Numbered from the stretch's first letter, positions 15,714 through 23,199 are shown. The stretch: 23,978 bases of DNA from JAXDBV01 sp034678415 (GCA_034678415.1 JAXDBV010000022.1:1-23978), one strand, 5' to 3'. Notes: generated by a model from the letters alone, not told the origin. Made by a program: numbers and translations.

Positions 15714-16499
15714 TCACTTGTCTTTAGGGAACCAGGGGATGAAGGAGCTGGTACGCTGAATATAATCCGCATAGCCTTCCTTTTTTTCGGTGAGGCTTTT
15801 ATCGAGCAATGTCACACCCGATACCCGGAAGATAATGAAGGTCATCAGTACGGAACCCAGGGCAGGGAAGTAGTATCCTGCGCCGATGGAAAACAGGCCG
15901 AACGACCACCACACCGCTGCATCGCCGAAATAGTTGGGATGGCGGGTGTATCGCCAGAAACCCTTGTCGAGTATTTTACCCCTGTTGGCAGGATTTGATT
16001 TGAACAATGCCAGCTGCAGGTCACCACCTGCCTCAAAAATGAATCCTGTCAGCCAAACGATTATACCGGTATAGTCGAACAGGTTCAGGGATTGGTGGCC
16101 GTGTTTCAGTTGTGTTCCAACCAGGGGGGCACAAACCAGCCACATCAGCATGCCCTGGAGCAGGAACACCTGGAAAAAGCTGAACCACCAGTACCGGTTC
16201 TCACCGTATTTCTGCCTGAAGCTGCGGTACCGGAAATCCTCTCCCTTGCCCATGTTCCTCCAGGCAATGTAAAAGGTTAACCTCAGGCCCCAGACAGTTA
16301 CAAGGATGAGCACCAGGCTTTTTCGTATTCCTTCGCCCTCTGTCAGGAAAAAACAGAGAAAGGTCACCAGGACAAAGCCGAATCCCCAGAAAATATCAAC
16401 GATACTCACATTCCTGATGAAGACACTTACCACCCAAAGGACGGTCATCATGGCGACGATCGGTCCCAACATCAGTACCCAGAGATAAACATAAGTCAT
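15714..16499 (-). CDS. DUF1295 steroid-reductase-like membrane protein
   Basis: A 261-residue inner-membrane protein with about six to seven membrane segments. It belongs to the DUF1295 family, related to 3-oxo-5-alpha-steroid 4-dehydrogenases. Typical elements are SIVDIFWGFGF near the N-terminus, a WGLRLTFYIAWRN segment, RYRSFRQKYG, and the C-terminal FWRYTRHPNYFGDAAVWW with the RHPNY core. The closing segment SLTEKKEGYADYIQRTSSFIPW also fits. The biochemical role in bacteria is unsettled, and lipid reduction is a common guess. DUF1295 genes often sit beside photolyase and light-regulated lipid genes in other bacteria, as here. A 163-base gap separates it from the BON-LysM gene, so it may have its own promoter. 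Confidence 0.9.
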   Translation of the reverse strand: MTYVYLWVLMLGPIVAMMTVLWVVSVFIRNVSIVDIFWGFGFVLVTFLCFFLTEGEGIRKSLVLILVTVWGLRLTFYIAWRNMGKGEDFRYRSFRQKYGENRYWWFSFFQVFLLQGMLMWLVCAPLVGTQLKHGHQSLNLFDYTGIIVWLTGFIFEAGGDLQLALFKSNPANRGKILDKGFWRYTRHPNYFGDAAVWWSFGLFSIGAGYYFPALGSVLMTFIIFRVSGVTLLDKSLTEKKEGYADYIQRTSSFIPWFPKDK

Positions 16500-16662
16500 G
16501 GATTACAGATACCTTGAACGGGAATATGCGGAGAAGAAGCACACCATTTCTTTCCCTCGTCCGGTTGAACATTAACGATATTCCTCAGGGAAGGATATGA
16601 CGTGGGAGAGGATGGCTGCTTACCGCCCCTTCCGGTTGTGTATTGTCTCAGTCACCCGACCG

Positions 16663-17115
16663 TCAGGGCAGCGGGGGAATCACCAGTACCTGCCCGGGAT
16701 AGATCAGGTTGGGATCTTTCAGCATCGGCCTGTTGGCTTCGAAAATGATGTTGTATTTGTTGGCATTCCCGTACACTTCCTTAGCAATCTTCGAGAGATA
16801 ATCACCTTTTTTCACAGTATAAAACTGTTTTTGTGGCTGGGGAGGTGCAGGGGTAACCACGACAATACGATCATCAACGGTGGCAATGCCTTCAACGTTG
16901 CCTGCCGTGACGATGATCTTGTTTTTGTTCTCGTGGGTGTCTACCTTGCCGGTCAGTAGTACCTTATCATCATCGACGGAAACCTGGATAGAACTGGTAT
17001 CAAATCCGAATTTCCGGATGTGTGAAAGGATCAGGGCTGCTTTCTCCTGTTCGCGCTTTTCTTCCGACTTGAAGATTCTATCGCCCGCATTCTTGATGAA
17101 GTCAATAAGTCCCAT
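16663..17115 (-). CDS. BON-LysM protein, Kbp/YgaU-like potassium-binding protein
   Basis: A 150-residue protein with the same length and domain order as E. coli Kbp (YgaU): a short N-terminal helix, a BON domain at about 22-90 and a LysM domain at about 98-148. The LysM part reads YTVKKGDYLSKIAKEVYGNANKYNIIFEANR and ends LIYPGQVLVIPPLP. There is no signal peptide, which supports a cytoplasmic role like that of Kbp, not cell-wall binding. In E. coli, Kbp binds K+ and is induced by osmotic stress. The dodecin gene lies 35 bases upstream on the same strand, so the two are probably cotranscribed. Identity of function is inferred from architecture. Confidence 0.9.
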   Translation of the reverse strand: MGLIDFIKNAGDRIFKSEEKREQEKAALILSHIRKFGFDTSSIQVSVDDDKVLLTGKVDTHENKNKIIVTAGNVEGIATVDDRIVVVTPAPPQPQKQFYTVKKGDYLSKIAKEVYGNANKYNIIFEANRPMLKDPNLIYPGQVLVIPPLP

Positions 17116-17150
17116 AAAAATTGTTTTTTGTTATAAAATAGGTATTTGCA

Positions 17151-17354
17151 TCAGTTCATCACCTCGAAGGTGATTTTAACGTTTACACGATATTCCGTGA
17201 TATTACTGCTTTTGACAACTGCGCTCATGTCCTGCACATAGACGGAACGGATTTCCTTAACCGTTTTGCCGGCCATTTTCACGGCTGCCCTCGTTGCATC
17301 TTCCCACCCTTTCGGTGAGGATGCCATTACTTCAATCACTTTTAATACTGCCAT
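17151..17354 (-). CDS. Dodecin-family protein
   Basis: A 67-residue protein with the full dodecin fold pattern: strand VLKVIEVMASS, helix WEDATRAAVKMAGKTV, strands IRSVYVQDMSAVV and EYRVNVKITFEV. Dodecins assemble as hollow dodecamers that store or quench flavins. A gap-free alignment by eye to halophilic dodecin places Ser37 where the flavin-stacking Trp36 sits. This matches the 'IRSVYV' subtype and makes classical flavin stacking doubtful. The gene heads the minus-strand block and is divergent from the CarH-like regulator across 240 bases. Neighbouring photolyase needs FAD, so a flavin-buffer role would fit the context, but the missing Trp is a caution. Confidence 0.93.
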   Translation of the reverse strand: MAVLKVIEVMASSPKGWEDATRAAVKMAGKTVKEIRSVYVQDMSAVVKSSNITEYRVNVKITFEVMN

Positions 17355-17594
17355 AGATGTAGATTTGATTTAATAAACTGGAATATAAGTCGTTATGTGG
17401 ATTGCCAATGGGGAATATGATCATGTTCATTGGCTAAGGTACACATTATAATTTATTAAGGTCACCAAAAGGGAAAATATTTTGTAATTCATTGAAATAC
17501 TATATTTTCTCACGGCAGACGGGCTAAAATTATGTCGGCAGGGATGAACATTTCAGGTGCTATCCGGTTATTAGGGTATCAACAGACTTATTAA
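17355..17594. promoter_or_regulatory. Divergent regulatory spacer between dodecin and the MerR/B12 regulator
   Basis: An AT-rich 240-base spacer that must hold both promoters. It contains the inverted repeat at 17404-17434 and, on the plus strand, TTTG at 17481-17484 followed after 16 bases by TATATTTT at 17501-17508. That pair is one mismatch from the -7 consensus but has a short spacer. The minus strand has only TATATTCC as a -7 candidate for dodecin. Confidence 0.4.
17404..17434. repeat. Inverted repeat GCCAATG-N17-CATTGGC, candidate operator
   Basis: Perfect seven-base arms at 17404-17410 and 17428-17434. An off-centre eight-base palindrome ATGATCAT (17417-17424) lies inside. The position, in the spacer between a transcriptional regulator and its divergent neighbour, is where an autoregulatory operator would be expected. 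Binding by the adjacent regulator is inference. Confidence 0.45.
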
Positions 17595-18476
17595 ATGGCT
17601 TTATACACCATAAAAGATCTTGAGAACCTGACAGGTATCATGGCTCATACGATCCGTATCTGGGAGAAAAGGTACAATCTTGTTGCGCCCAAGCGTACGG
17701 ACAGCAATATAAGAATGTATGGGGATGAAGACTTGAAGAGGTTGTTGAATATATCCATTCTATACCGGCAGGGGGTGAAGATTTCACGTATCGCCTGCCT
17801 CACCAATGATGAGCTGACGGAACAGATCCTTCGTCTGTCGCACCAGGCTGGTGATTATGACAACCAGGTGGAGAGCCTGGTGATAGCCATGATCGATCTT
17901 GACGAGATAACGTTTGATCGCCTGCTCTCCAAAGCATTCATGCAAATGGGGTTTGAGAATGCCATCCTGCATGTGATCTATCCTTTTTTCGACCGGGTGG
18001 GTATGTTGTGGCAGGTTGGTACCATAAACCCCGCACAGGAACATTTCGTTTCCAACCTCATCAGGCAACGGTTGATTGTGGCCATTGACGGGTTGATCCC
18101 TTCAAAACAAAAACATCCGAAAACCTTCCTCCTGTTCCTTCCCGAAAACGAGTTCCATGAGATTGGTCTGCTGTTCTACCATTACCTCATCAGGAAACAG
18201 GGCCACCAGGTGATATACCTGGGCCAGTCGGTTCCCTTCGGCGACCTGGTGGAAGTATCGGCGATCCGCGGGATCGATTGTCTCTTCACTTCTTTCACCG
18301 CCGGTCTGGGCGATTATTCCATCCATGACTATCTGCTGAAACTGAAAAAAAGCTTCCCCGACAAGAAGATATTTGTCAGCAGCCTGTACCTCAGGGATAA
18401 GGAAAAAGAAATCCCCCGCGGGATCATCCTTGTACGCACACCTGAAGCTTTTGCCGAACGGCTGGTATCGATGTGA
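17595..18476 (+). CDS. MerR-family regulator with cobalamin-binding domain, CarH/LitR-like photoreceptor
   Basis: A 293-residue regulator in three parts. Residues 1-75 are a MerR winged helix (YTIKDLENLTGIMAHTIRIWEKRY). Residues about 85-170 are a four-helix B12 cap with the diagnostic W-x9-E-H motif at W139, E149 and H150. Residues about 175-293 are a Rossmann-like B12-binding domain with the E-x-H-x-x-G motif at 186-191, giving H188 as the likely lower cobalt ligand. In Myxococcus and Thermus CarH, adenosylcobalamin bound here keeps the repressor tetrameric in the dark, and light breaks the Co-C bond and frees DNA. Residue 140, next to the Trp, is Gln where Thermus CarH has His132. The gene is divergent from dodecin, Kbp-like, DUF1295 and photolyase genes, its likely targets. 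Its stop is 50 bases before the convergent mgsA. Confidence 0.9.
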   Translation: MALYTIKDLENLTGIMAHTIRIWEKRYNLVAPKRTDSNIRMYGDEDLKRLLNISILYRQGVKISRIACLTNDELTEQILRLSHQAGDYDNQVESLVIAMIDLDEITFDRLLSKAFMQMGFENAILHVIYPFFDRVGMLWQVGTINPAQEHFVSNLIRQRLIVAIDGLIPSKQKHPKTFLLFLPENEFHEIGLLFYHYLIRKQGHQVIYLGQSVPFGDLVEVSAIRGIDCLFTSFTAGLGDYSIHDYLLKLKKSFPDKKIFVSSLYLRDKEKEIPRGIILVRTPEAFAERLVSM

Positions 18477-18526
18477 CCGATTATGCTCCTCTGTTGAAGC
18501 CGTAGCCGGGGAAGCCCCTTGACCAT

Positions 18527-19003
18527 TCAGTCGCTCAGGTTCAGACGACGGTTTGTATAGTCCCCGTAATCCTTGATCACCGGTTCGTACGGTTCATTCA
18601 TGAGGGGGGATGAAATCATGAAATCGGCGGTTGCCCTGTTACAAGCGGTTGGTACATTATAAAGGACGGCAATACGGAGCAGGGCTTTCACATCTACGTC
18701 GTGTGGCTGAGGTTCCATGGGATCCCAGAGAAAGATCAGAAGGTCAATCGCTCCGTCAGCTATAAGAGCTCCCAGTTGCTGATCCCCGCCCAGCGGGCCC
18801 GATTTCAGCTTCGTGAGCCGGAAATCCTTCAGCTGCTTTGACTCCAGCTTCTTCTCCATAACCTTCTGCACCAGCGTGCCCGTGGTGCCGGTGCATATCA
18901 GCTGATGACGCAACAGCTCTCTATAGTTCCATTCAATCCATTCAATCAGGTCTTTCTTACGGTTGTCATGTGCAACCAGTCCAATGCGCTTGATTTTTTC
19001 CAT
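18527..19003 (-). CDS. mgsA: Methylglyoxal synthase
   Basis: A 158-residue cytoplasmic enzyme converting dihydroxyacetone phosphate to methylglyoxal and phosphate, a bypass of lower glycolysis when phosphate is short. Conserved elements are LVAHDNRK at 9-16, TGTTG at 38-42, SGPLGGDQQLGALI with D74, and FLWDPMEPQPHDVD with H101 and D104. These three residues match E. coli D71, H98 and D101 with a constant offset. NVPTACNRATAD follows. An ATG at 19105 would add 34 residues absent from the family, so 19003 is the better start. It is convergent with the regulator gene and divergent from the CPBP gene. Confidence 0.96.
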   Translation of the reverse strand: MEKIKRIGLVAHDNRKKDLIEWIEWNYRELLRHQLICTGTTGTLVQKVMEKKLESKQLKDFRLTKLKSGPLGGDQQLGALIADGAIDLLIFLWDPMEPQPHDVDVKALLRIAVLYNVPTACNRATADFMISSPLMNEPYEPVIKDYGDYTNRRLNLSD

Positions 19004-19240
19004 ATGCAGTCGTTTGTAAGTTAACGCTTCATTGCCGTGTATATATCCCTGAACAGATAACAGTATTTGTTGTTTCAAAGATGAACATACCGGATATAAA
19101 ATCAAAATGTTATCCCGGGAGAGAAAAAGATGATTCTCAACGGGAGTGTTTAATCTCAGTGATTATTTTATAGCCAAATCTATGGCATCTTGTTTTTTTT
19201 ACACTATCTTAATACGAATTTTTATCTTATCTGATTCCGG

Positions 19241-19948
19241 ATGAACCAGTCGATTCTTGCCCTTACCTGTCTGATTGCCGGTTTTTTAATTACTTATTAT
19301 CTTCCTGACAACCAGGTTATCAGGAAGAATCTGATTATTCATACACCGCATGGTATTGACAACGCGCGACATGTGTTGTTTCAGCGGTTGCTCGGATTAT
19401 TCTTTTATGGTTTCATCTCGGCGTTTGTGATCACCGCTACCGGCAGTGATCCGGCGGCCTATGGCATCGTGTTGAAAGAGCCTGTTTTTGTGCTGTGGAC
19501 AGGCACAGCCATGGGAGCGGTAATGGTGCTGTTGAGTTACCTGAACCATCGCACCCCGCTGAACCTTGAGATGTATCCACAGATAAGGAACTCATCATGG
19601 ACGGCTGCATTGCTGGTTACGAGCGCCCTCAGCTGGCTGGCCTATCTGTTTGCCTATGAATTTCTGTTCCGGGGGTATTTACTGTTTGCCATGAGGGAAG
19701 AAATGGGTATATGGAATGCCATAGCAGTCAATACGGCCGTGTATTCACTTGTTCATACCCCAAAGGGATGGAAAGAAGTGGTGGGCAGCCTCCCTTTAGG
19801 CATCCTGCTCTGCGTGGTATGCCTGCGTGCGGGTTCTATCTGGCCCGCCTTTATCGCCCATGGCTGCCTCGCCCTGTCCAATGAGTGGCTGTCGCTAACG
19901 GCACATCCGTCTATGCGCCTGGTAAGGAAAAGGGGGGAAGGAAATTGA
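19241..19948 (+). CDS. CPBP-family (CAAX protease/bacteriocin-processing-like) membrane protein
   Basis: A 235-residue membrane protein with about six membrane segments. Motif 1 of the CPBP/Abi family is present as YEFLFRGYLL (E140, R144); the usual double Glu is reduced to Tyr-Glu, a variant found in many members. Motif 2 is VYSLVH with H172, and motif 3 is FIAHGCLALSNE with H207. These are the metal or catalytic positions of the Rce1-like fold. Functions in bacteria vary and the substrate is unknown. It is the first gene of a plus-strand run; its TGA overlaps the TTG start of the next gene. Confidence 0.85.
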   Translation: MNQSILALTCLIAGFLITYYLPDNQVIRKNLIIHTPHGIDNARHVLFQRLLGLFFYGFISAFVITATGSDPAAYGIVLKEPVFVLWTGTAMGAVMVLLSYLNHRTPLNLEMYPQIRNSSWTAALLVTSALSWLAYLFAYEFLFRGYLLFAMREEMGIWNAIAVNTAVYSLVHTPKGWKEVVGSLPLGILLCVVCLRAGSIWPAFIAHGCLALSNEWLSLTAHPSMRLVRKRGEGN

Positions 19949-20928
19949 AAGTATTCGTCACAGGAGCTACCGGATTCATTGGCAGCAAGCTTGTTGAGAG
20001 GCTTGCCGAAGAGGGCCATGAGGTTCATGCCCTCTACAGGTCGGAGAAGAAGCTACCCTCAACGGTGCCCCGCAATGTCATCTTTTTTAAAGGCGATATT
20101 ACCGATCCCGAAAGCGTGAAGAAAGCCATGCAGGGGTGTGAGGTGGTGTTTCATGTGGCTGCATTTGCCGGCATATGGCTCAGGGATACCGAAGTGATAT
20201 ACAGGTTGAACGTCACATCCGCTGTTGATCTGTTGCAGATGGCATCAGTCATGGGCGTCAGGAGATGTGTCGTTACTTCTTCTGCCGCCGTGTTCGGTCC
20301 TTCCCGTGGAGCATTGGTTGACGAATCCACACCCTTCCCGGAAACCTACTGTACACATTATGAACGTTCAAAGGCTATGCTCGAGAAAGAGATCGACCGG
20401 CTCCTGGCCGGCGGGCACGATATAGTGGTCGTCAATCCCACAAGGGTATATGGTCCCGGCCCCCTGAATGAAAGCAACAGTGTTACGAAACTGGTAAAAG
20501 ACTATATCAGGGGAAAATGGCGTCTTCTCCCGGGAAATGGCGAAGGTACAGGTAATTATGTATTTATTGATGATGTGACCCGTGGTCACCTGCTGGCCAT
20601 GGAAAAAGGCAGGACCGGTGAACGATATATCCTGGGCGGAGAGAATGTATCGTACACGAAGCTGTTTGACCTTGCCGGTGAGCTGGATGGAAAAAAACAC
20701 CGTATGATGAAGATACCGCTGTGGTTGATGATGGCTATTGCATGGATCACCACGGGGATGACCAGAATGTTTGGTGCCAAACCGTTCATTACCCCCGGAC
20801 TGGTCAGGAAATATCATTGTCACTGGATGAATTCAAGCGTGAAGGCTATGCGCGAACTGGGATACAACCCGGTATCTCTGGCAGAAGGATTACAACATAC
20901 CATCCGTTGGATCAAAACACAACGATAA
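19945..20928 (+). CDS. Extended SDR / NAD-dependent epimerase (dihydroflavonol reductase-like)
   Basis: A 327-residue extended short-chain dehydrogenase. Its Rossmann motif is VTGATGFIGS with G7, G10 and G13 counted from the chosen start. The catalytic pair is Y139-x3-K143 (HYERSK), with SSAAVFGPS before it and NPTRVYGPG after it. The C-terminal part contains a hydrophobic stretch near residues 255-275, so membrane association is possible. The first ATG in the frame (19885) would add 20 residues inside the previous gene, before the nucleotide-binding strand. TTG at 19945 starts exactly at the fold, overlaps the CPBP stop as TTGA, and has a very strong GGGGGGAAGG ribosome site just upstream. 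The substrate is unknown; HpnA-like sugar epimerases and DFR-like reductases are the nearest groups. Confidence 0.88.
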   Translation: MKVFVTGATGFIGSKLVERLAEEGHEVHALYRSEKKLPSTVPRNVIFFKGDITDPESVKKAMQGCEVVFHVAAFAGIWLRDTEVIYRLNVTSAVDLLQMASVMGVRRCVVTSSAAVFGPSRGALVDESTPFPETYCTHYERSKAMLEKEIDRLLAGGHDIVVVNPTRVYGPGPLNESNSVTKLVKDYIRGKWRLLPGNGEGTGNYVFIDDVTRGHLLAMEKGRTGERYILGGENVSYTKLFDLAGELDGKKHRMMKIPLWLMMAIAWITTGMTRMFGAKPFITPGLVRKYHCHWMNSSVKAMRELGYNPVSLAEGLQHTIRWIKTQR

Positions 20929-20939
20929 AAGCGATAACA

Positions 20940-21728
20940 ATGGAATATACCCTAGTAACAGGAGGAAGCAGTGGGATTGGGAAATCGCTGGCAACGGAGT
21001 GTGCCAGGCGCGGTATGAACCTTGTTCTGGTGGCGTTGCCCGGTCCCGAACTGGAACAAACAGCGAAAGATTTGACGAACAGGTTCAGTATTGATGTCCG
21101 CACCCTGGCCATCAACCTGAATGAGCCGGATGCACCAAGAAAGGTATATGATTGGTGTTGCGAAAAAAATCTCAGCATTAATTTCCTGATCAATAATGCC
21201 GGACTGGCAGGTACTACCGTATTCGATCAATCGGACCCCGATTACAGCGACAGCAGGATATTGTTGAATATCAGGGCACTGACATTGATTACCAGATACT
21301 TTGTACCCATGCTGAAGAAGCACAACCATTCAATTATTTTGAATATTGCCAGCTTGTCTGCCTTCTTTCCCATACCGTTTAAAAGCGTCTATTCAGCAAC
21401 CAAATCATACGTGGTAAGCTTCTCCAGGAGCCTGGGACTGGAACTGAAACGGTTCGGCATACAGGTGTCGGTACTGTGCCCCAACGGTGTTGAAACCAAT
21501 GAAGGTACCTACACGAGGATTCATGCGCATAAGCAATGGGGTGAATGGACAAAAATTAACTCCGACAGGCTTGCCATGCTCACTATAAGGAAAGTGCTGA
21601 AAGGCAAGAAGGTGATTGTCCCTCTCTTTATCAACCGGTTGTTGCTCTTTATCAGTCGCCTGATGCCGATGTCGCTGTTACTGCTTCTGCTGGAATATGA
21701 GTTCAACAAAGAAGTAAGGGTGAGTTAG
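20940..21728 (+). CDS. Classical SDR-family oxidoreductase
   Basis: A 262-residue NAD(P)-dependent short-chain dehydrogenase. It has the cofactor motif TGGSSGIG at 7-14, NNAG at 85-88, catalytic S138 (NIASLS) and Y151-x3-K155 (VYSATK), and PNGV at 181-184 after the active site. The last 35 residues are hydrophobic (LFISRLMPMSLLLLLLEYEF), resembling the membrane-bound acyl-reducing SDRs such as DltE/YqjQ-like proteins. The ATG at 20940 is chosen because it begins right at the first strand; an earlier in-frame ATG would lie inside the previous gene. It follows the epimerase by 11 bases, so both are in one operon with the CPBP gene. The stop is TAG. Confidence 0.92.
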   Translation: MEYTLVTGGSSGIGKSLATECARRGMNLVLVALPGPELEQTAKDLTNRFSIDVRTLAINLNEPDAPRKVYDWCCEKNLSINFLINNAGLAGTTVFDQSDPDYSDSRILLNIRALTLITRYFVPMLKKHNHSIILNIASLSAFFPIPFKSVYSATKSYVVSFSRSLGLELKRFGIQVSVLCPNGVETNEGTYTRIHAHKQWGEWTKINSDRLAMLTIRKVLKGKKVIVPLFINRLLLFISRLMPMSLLLLLLEYEFNKEVRVS

Positions 21729-22026
21729 CCGTTATGTGTTGCCGGGATAATACTACAGGAGGCAGGATTCATGCCTCACGAACAGTCGCCATGCATCCTC
21801 AACAACCCGCATAACCTTTTCCTGCGACAGGCCAGAATGTCCGCCTCTATAGCGGATCAGTACCTTACATCAGGATATACACGGAAGCAGGGACGACTGG
21901 AATTCCTGTTTCGCACGCGCCGGCCGGTGAATGTGGTTCAGTAAATGATTGTTTTAATCCCTGAATATCCGTAATTTTAATTCCAATATATCATTACTGT
22001 GTCTAAAGGATTAAACACCTGTACCC
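21729..22026. other. 298-base spacer before the HEAT-like gene
   Basis: No supported gene. A small hairpin AGGCA-N7-TGCCT occurs at 21762-21778 without a T tract. A 38-codon minus-strand open stretch (21869-21753) has protein-like composition but no proper start. The right part carries the promoter at 21948-21979. Confidence 0.4.
21948..21979 (+). promoter_or_regulatory. Promoter of the HEAT-like gene (ATTG-N20-TAATTTTA)
   Basis: ATTG at 21948-21951 and TAATTTTA at 21972-21979 are separated by exactly 20 bases. Each box has one mismatch to the Bacteroidota TTTG / TAnnTTTG consensus. The start site would be near 21986, about 40 bases before the GTG start. Confidence 0.5.
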
Positions 22027-22611
22027 GTGTATCCCGATATTGATAAAAAACTGACCGATGTTACTGACATTGCTCGTCTGGCCCTGGCCGATGGAGCATA
22101 CCGGAACCAACTGGCCGGAAACCTGGTGATGAAAAATGAGAATATCCGCTATAACAGCTTTCGGGCGTTGAAAATGGTCAGTGAACAGAAGCCAGAACTC
22201 CTGTATCCCCGGTGGGACTTTTTTGTAACACTCATGCGCAGCAGCAACTCTTACCACAAGATGTCGGCTGTCCTTATCATTGCTGACCTGGCAAGAGCGG
22301 ATGTGGACGAACGCTTTGAAAACATCTTCAGCGAATTTTATACCCTGTTGAACGACCGGAGCATGATTGTCGCATCGTATGTGGCTATGGCGTCAAGGGT
22401 TATTGTCATGCATAAGCCCCGGCTCGAAAAGCAAGTAACACGCCAATTACTGGATATTGATCATACGGATCACCGGGACGACCGCAAAGACCTGATCAAG
22501 GCTTTTATAATTGAGACCTTTAAAAGCTATTTCGACAGATCATCCATGAAAGACGAGATCGTTGCCTTCGTCGGACAACAGGCCTCATCAAGCAGCCAGA
22601 AAGCAAGGTAG
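22027..22611 (+). CDS. HEAT-repeat-like alpha-helical protein of unknown function
   Basis: A 194-residue, entirely helical soluble protein. Helix pairs such as YNSFRALKMVSEQKPELLYPRWDFFVTLM, SYHKMSAVLIIADLARAD and IVASYVAMASRVIVMHKPRLEKQV read like HEAT/ARM repeats, although no single repeat is strong. The C-terminus is Ser/Gln-rich. The start is GTG at 22027; an in-frame TAA at 22012 rules out anything earlier except that codon. No signal peptide or catalytic motif is seen. A good promoter lies upstream and a GNAT gene follows after 96 bases. HEAT-like proteins usually act as binding scaffolds; no partner can be named. The stop is TAG, and a GCAGCC/GGCTGC inverted repeat spans it (22592-22616). 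Confidence 0.85.
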   Translation: MYPDIDKKLTDVTDIARLALADGAYRNQLAGNLVMKNENIRYNSFRALKMVSEQKPELLYPRWDFFVTLMRSSNSYHKMSAVLIIADLARADVDERFENIFSEFYTLLNDRSMIVASYVAMASRVIVMHKPRLEKQVTRQLLDIDHTDHRDDRKDLIKAFIIETFKSYFDRSSMKDEIVAFVGQQASSSSQKAR

Positions 22612-22707
22612 GCTGCCTCGCAATTCTTGAAAACGTTCCGGCAGACATAGTCTTCTCATAAAACAGAATAGTTATCAACCCCGTTAATTCAGAAACGACC
22701 TGGGATT

Positions 22708-23199
22708 ATGGTTCACATCGATCAGATACATATCCGGAACACCCTGGAGCCCGGTGACCTGGGGTACCTTATTGCCCTTCACGGTGTCCTCTATAAGAAG
22801 GAATATGGCTTTGACAGCACGTTTGAAACCTATGTCGCCATACCCATGGCCGAGTTTGCCAGGAGGAATGATCCCGGGGAAAAAATCTGGATCGTGGAGA
22901 TGGATGCTCTGATCCATGGCTCGGCGGGAGTGGTGAAGTATTCCGATGATACTGCCCAGCTGCGATGGATGCTGCTGCATCCCGGGATCAGGGGTGTCGG
23001 CATAGGGAATCGTCTCATGGAGGAGACCATTGCTTTCGCCAGGGAATGCAGGTATAAACGCATGATCCTGTGGACCGTTGACCTGCTGAAAGCGGCAGCA
23101 CACCTGTACAGGAAATACGGCTTTTCCATTACAGAGGAAAAGCGGCACCGGATATGGGGTGTGGAGCTCAACGAACAGACATACGAACGGATCCTCTGA
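22708..23199 (+). CDS. GNAT-family N-acetyltransferase
   Basis: A 163-residue acetyl-CoA-dependent acyltransferase. The fold runs from RNTLEPGDLGYLIALHGVLY through a strand with GSAGVVKY, then QLRWMLLHPGIRGVGIGNRLM, where R95-G-V-G-I-G100 is the acetyl-CoA pyrophosphate loop. It ends with LWTVDLLKAAAHLYRKYGFSITEEKRH in two adjoining pieces. This pattern closely resembles the acetyltransferase half of MarR-GNAT fusion proteins, but no helix-turn-helix is present here. The acceptor substrate is unknown. Confidence 0.93.
   Translation: MVHIDQIHIRNTLEPGDLGYLIALHGVLYKKEYGFDSTFETYVAIPMAEFARRNDPGEKIWIVEMDALIHGSAGVVKYSDDTAQLRWMLLHPGIRGVGIGNRLMEETIAFARECRYKRMILWTVDLLKAAAHLYRKYGFSITEEKRHRIWGVELNEQTYERIL

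Noticed and set aside
18508..18518. GGGG-AAG-CCCC hairpin between the B12 regulator and mgsA as a terminator
   Set aside because: The stem has four pairs with a three-base loop and no T run; it may help but cannot be supported as a terminator.
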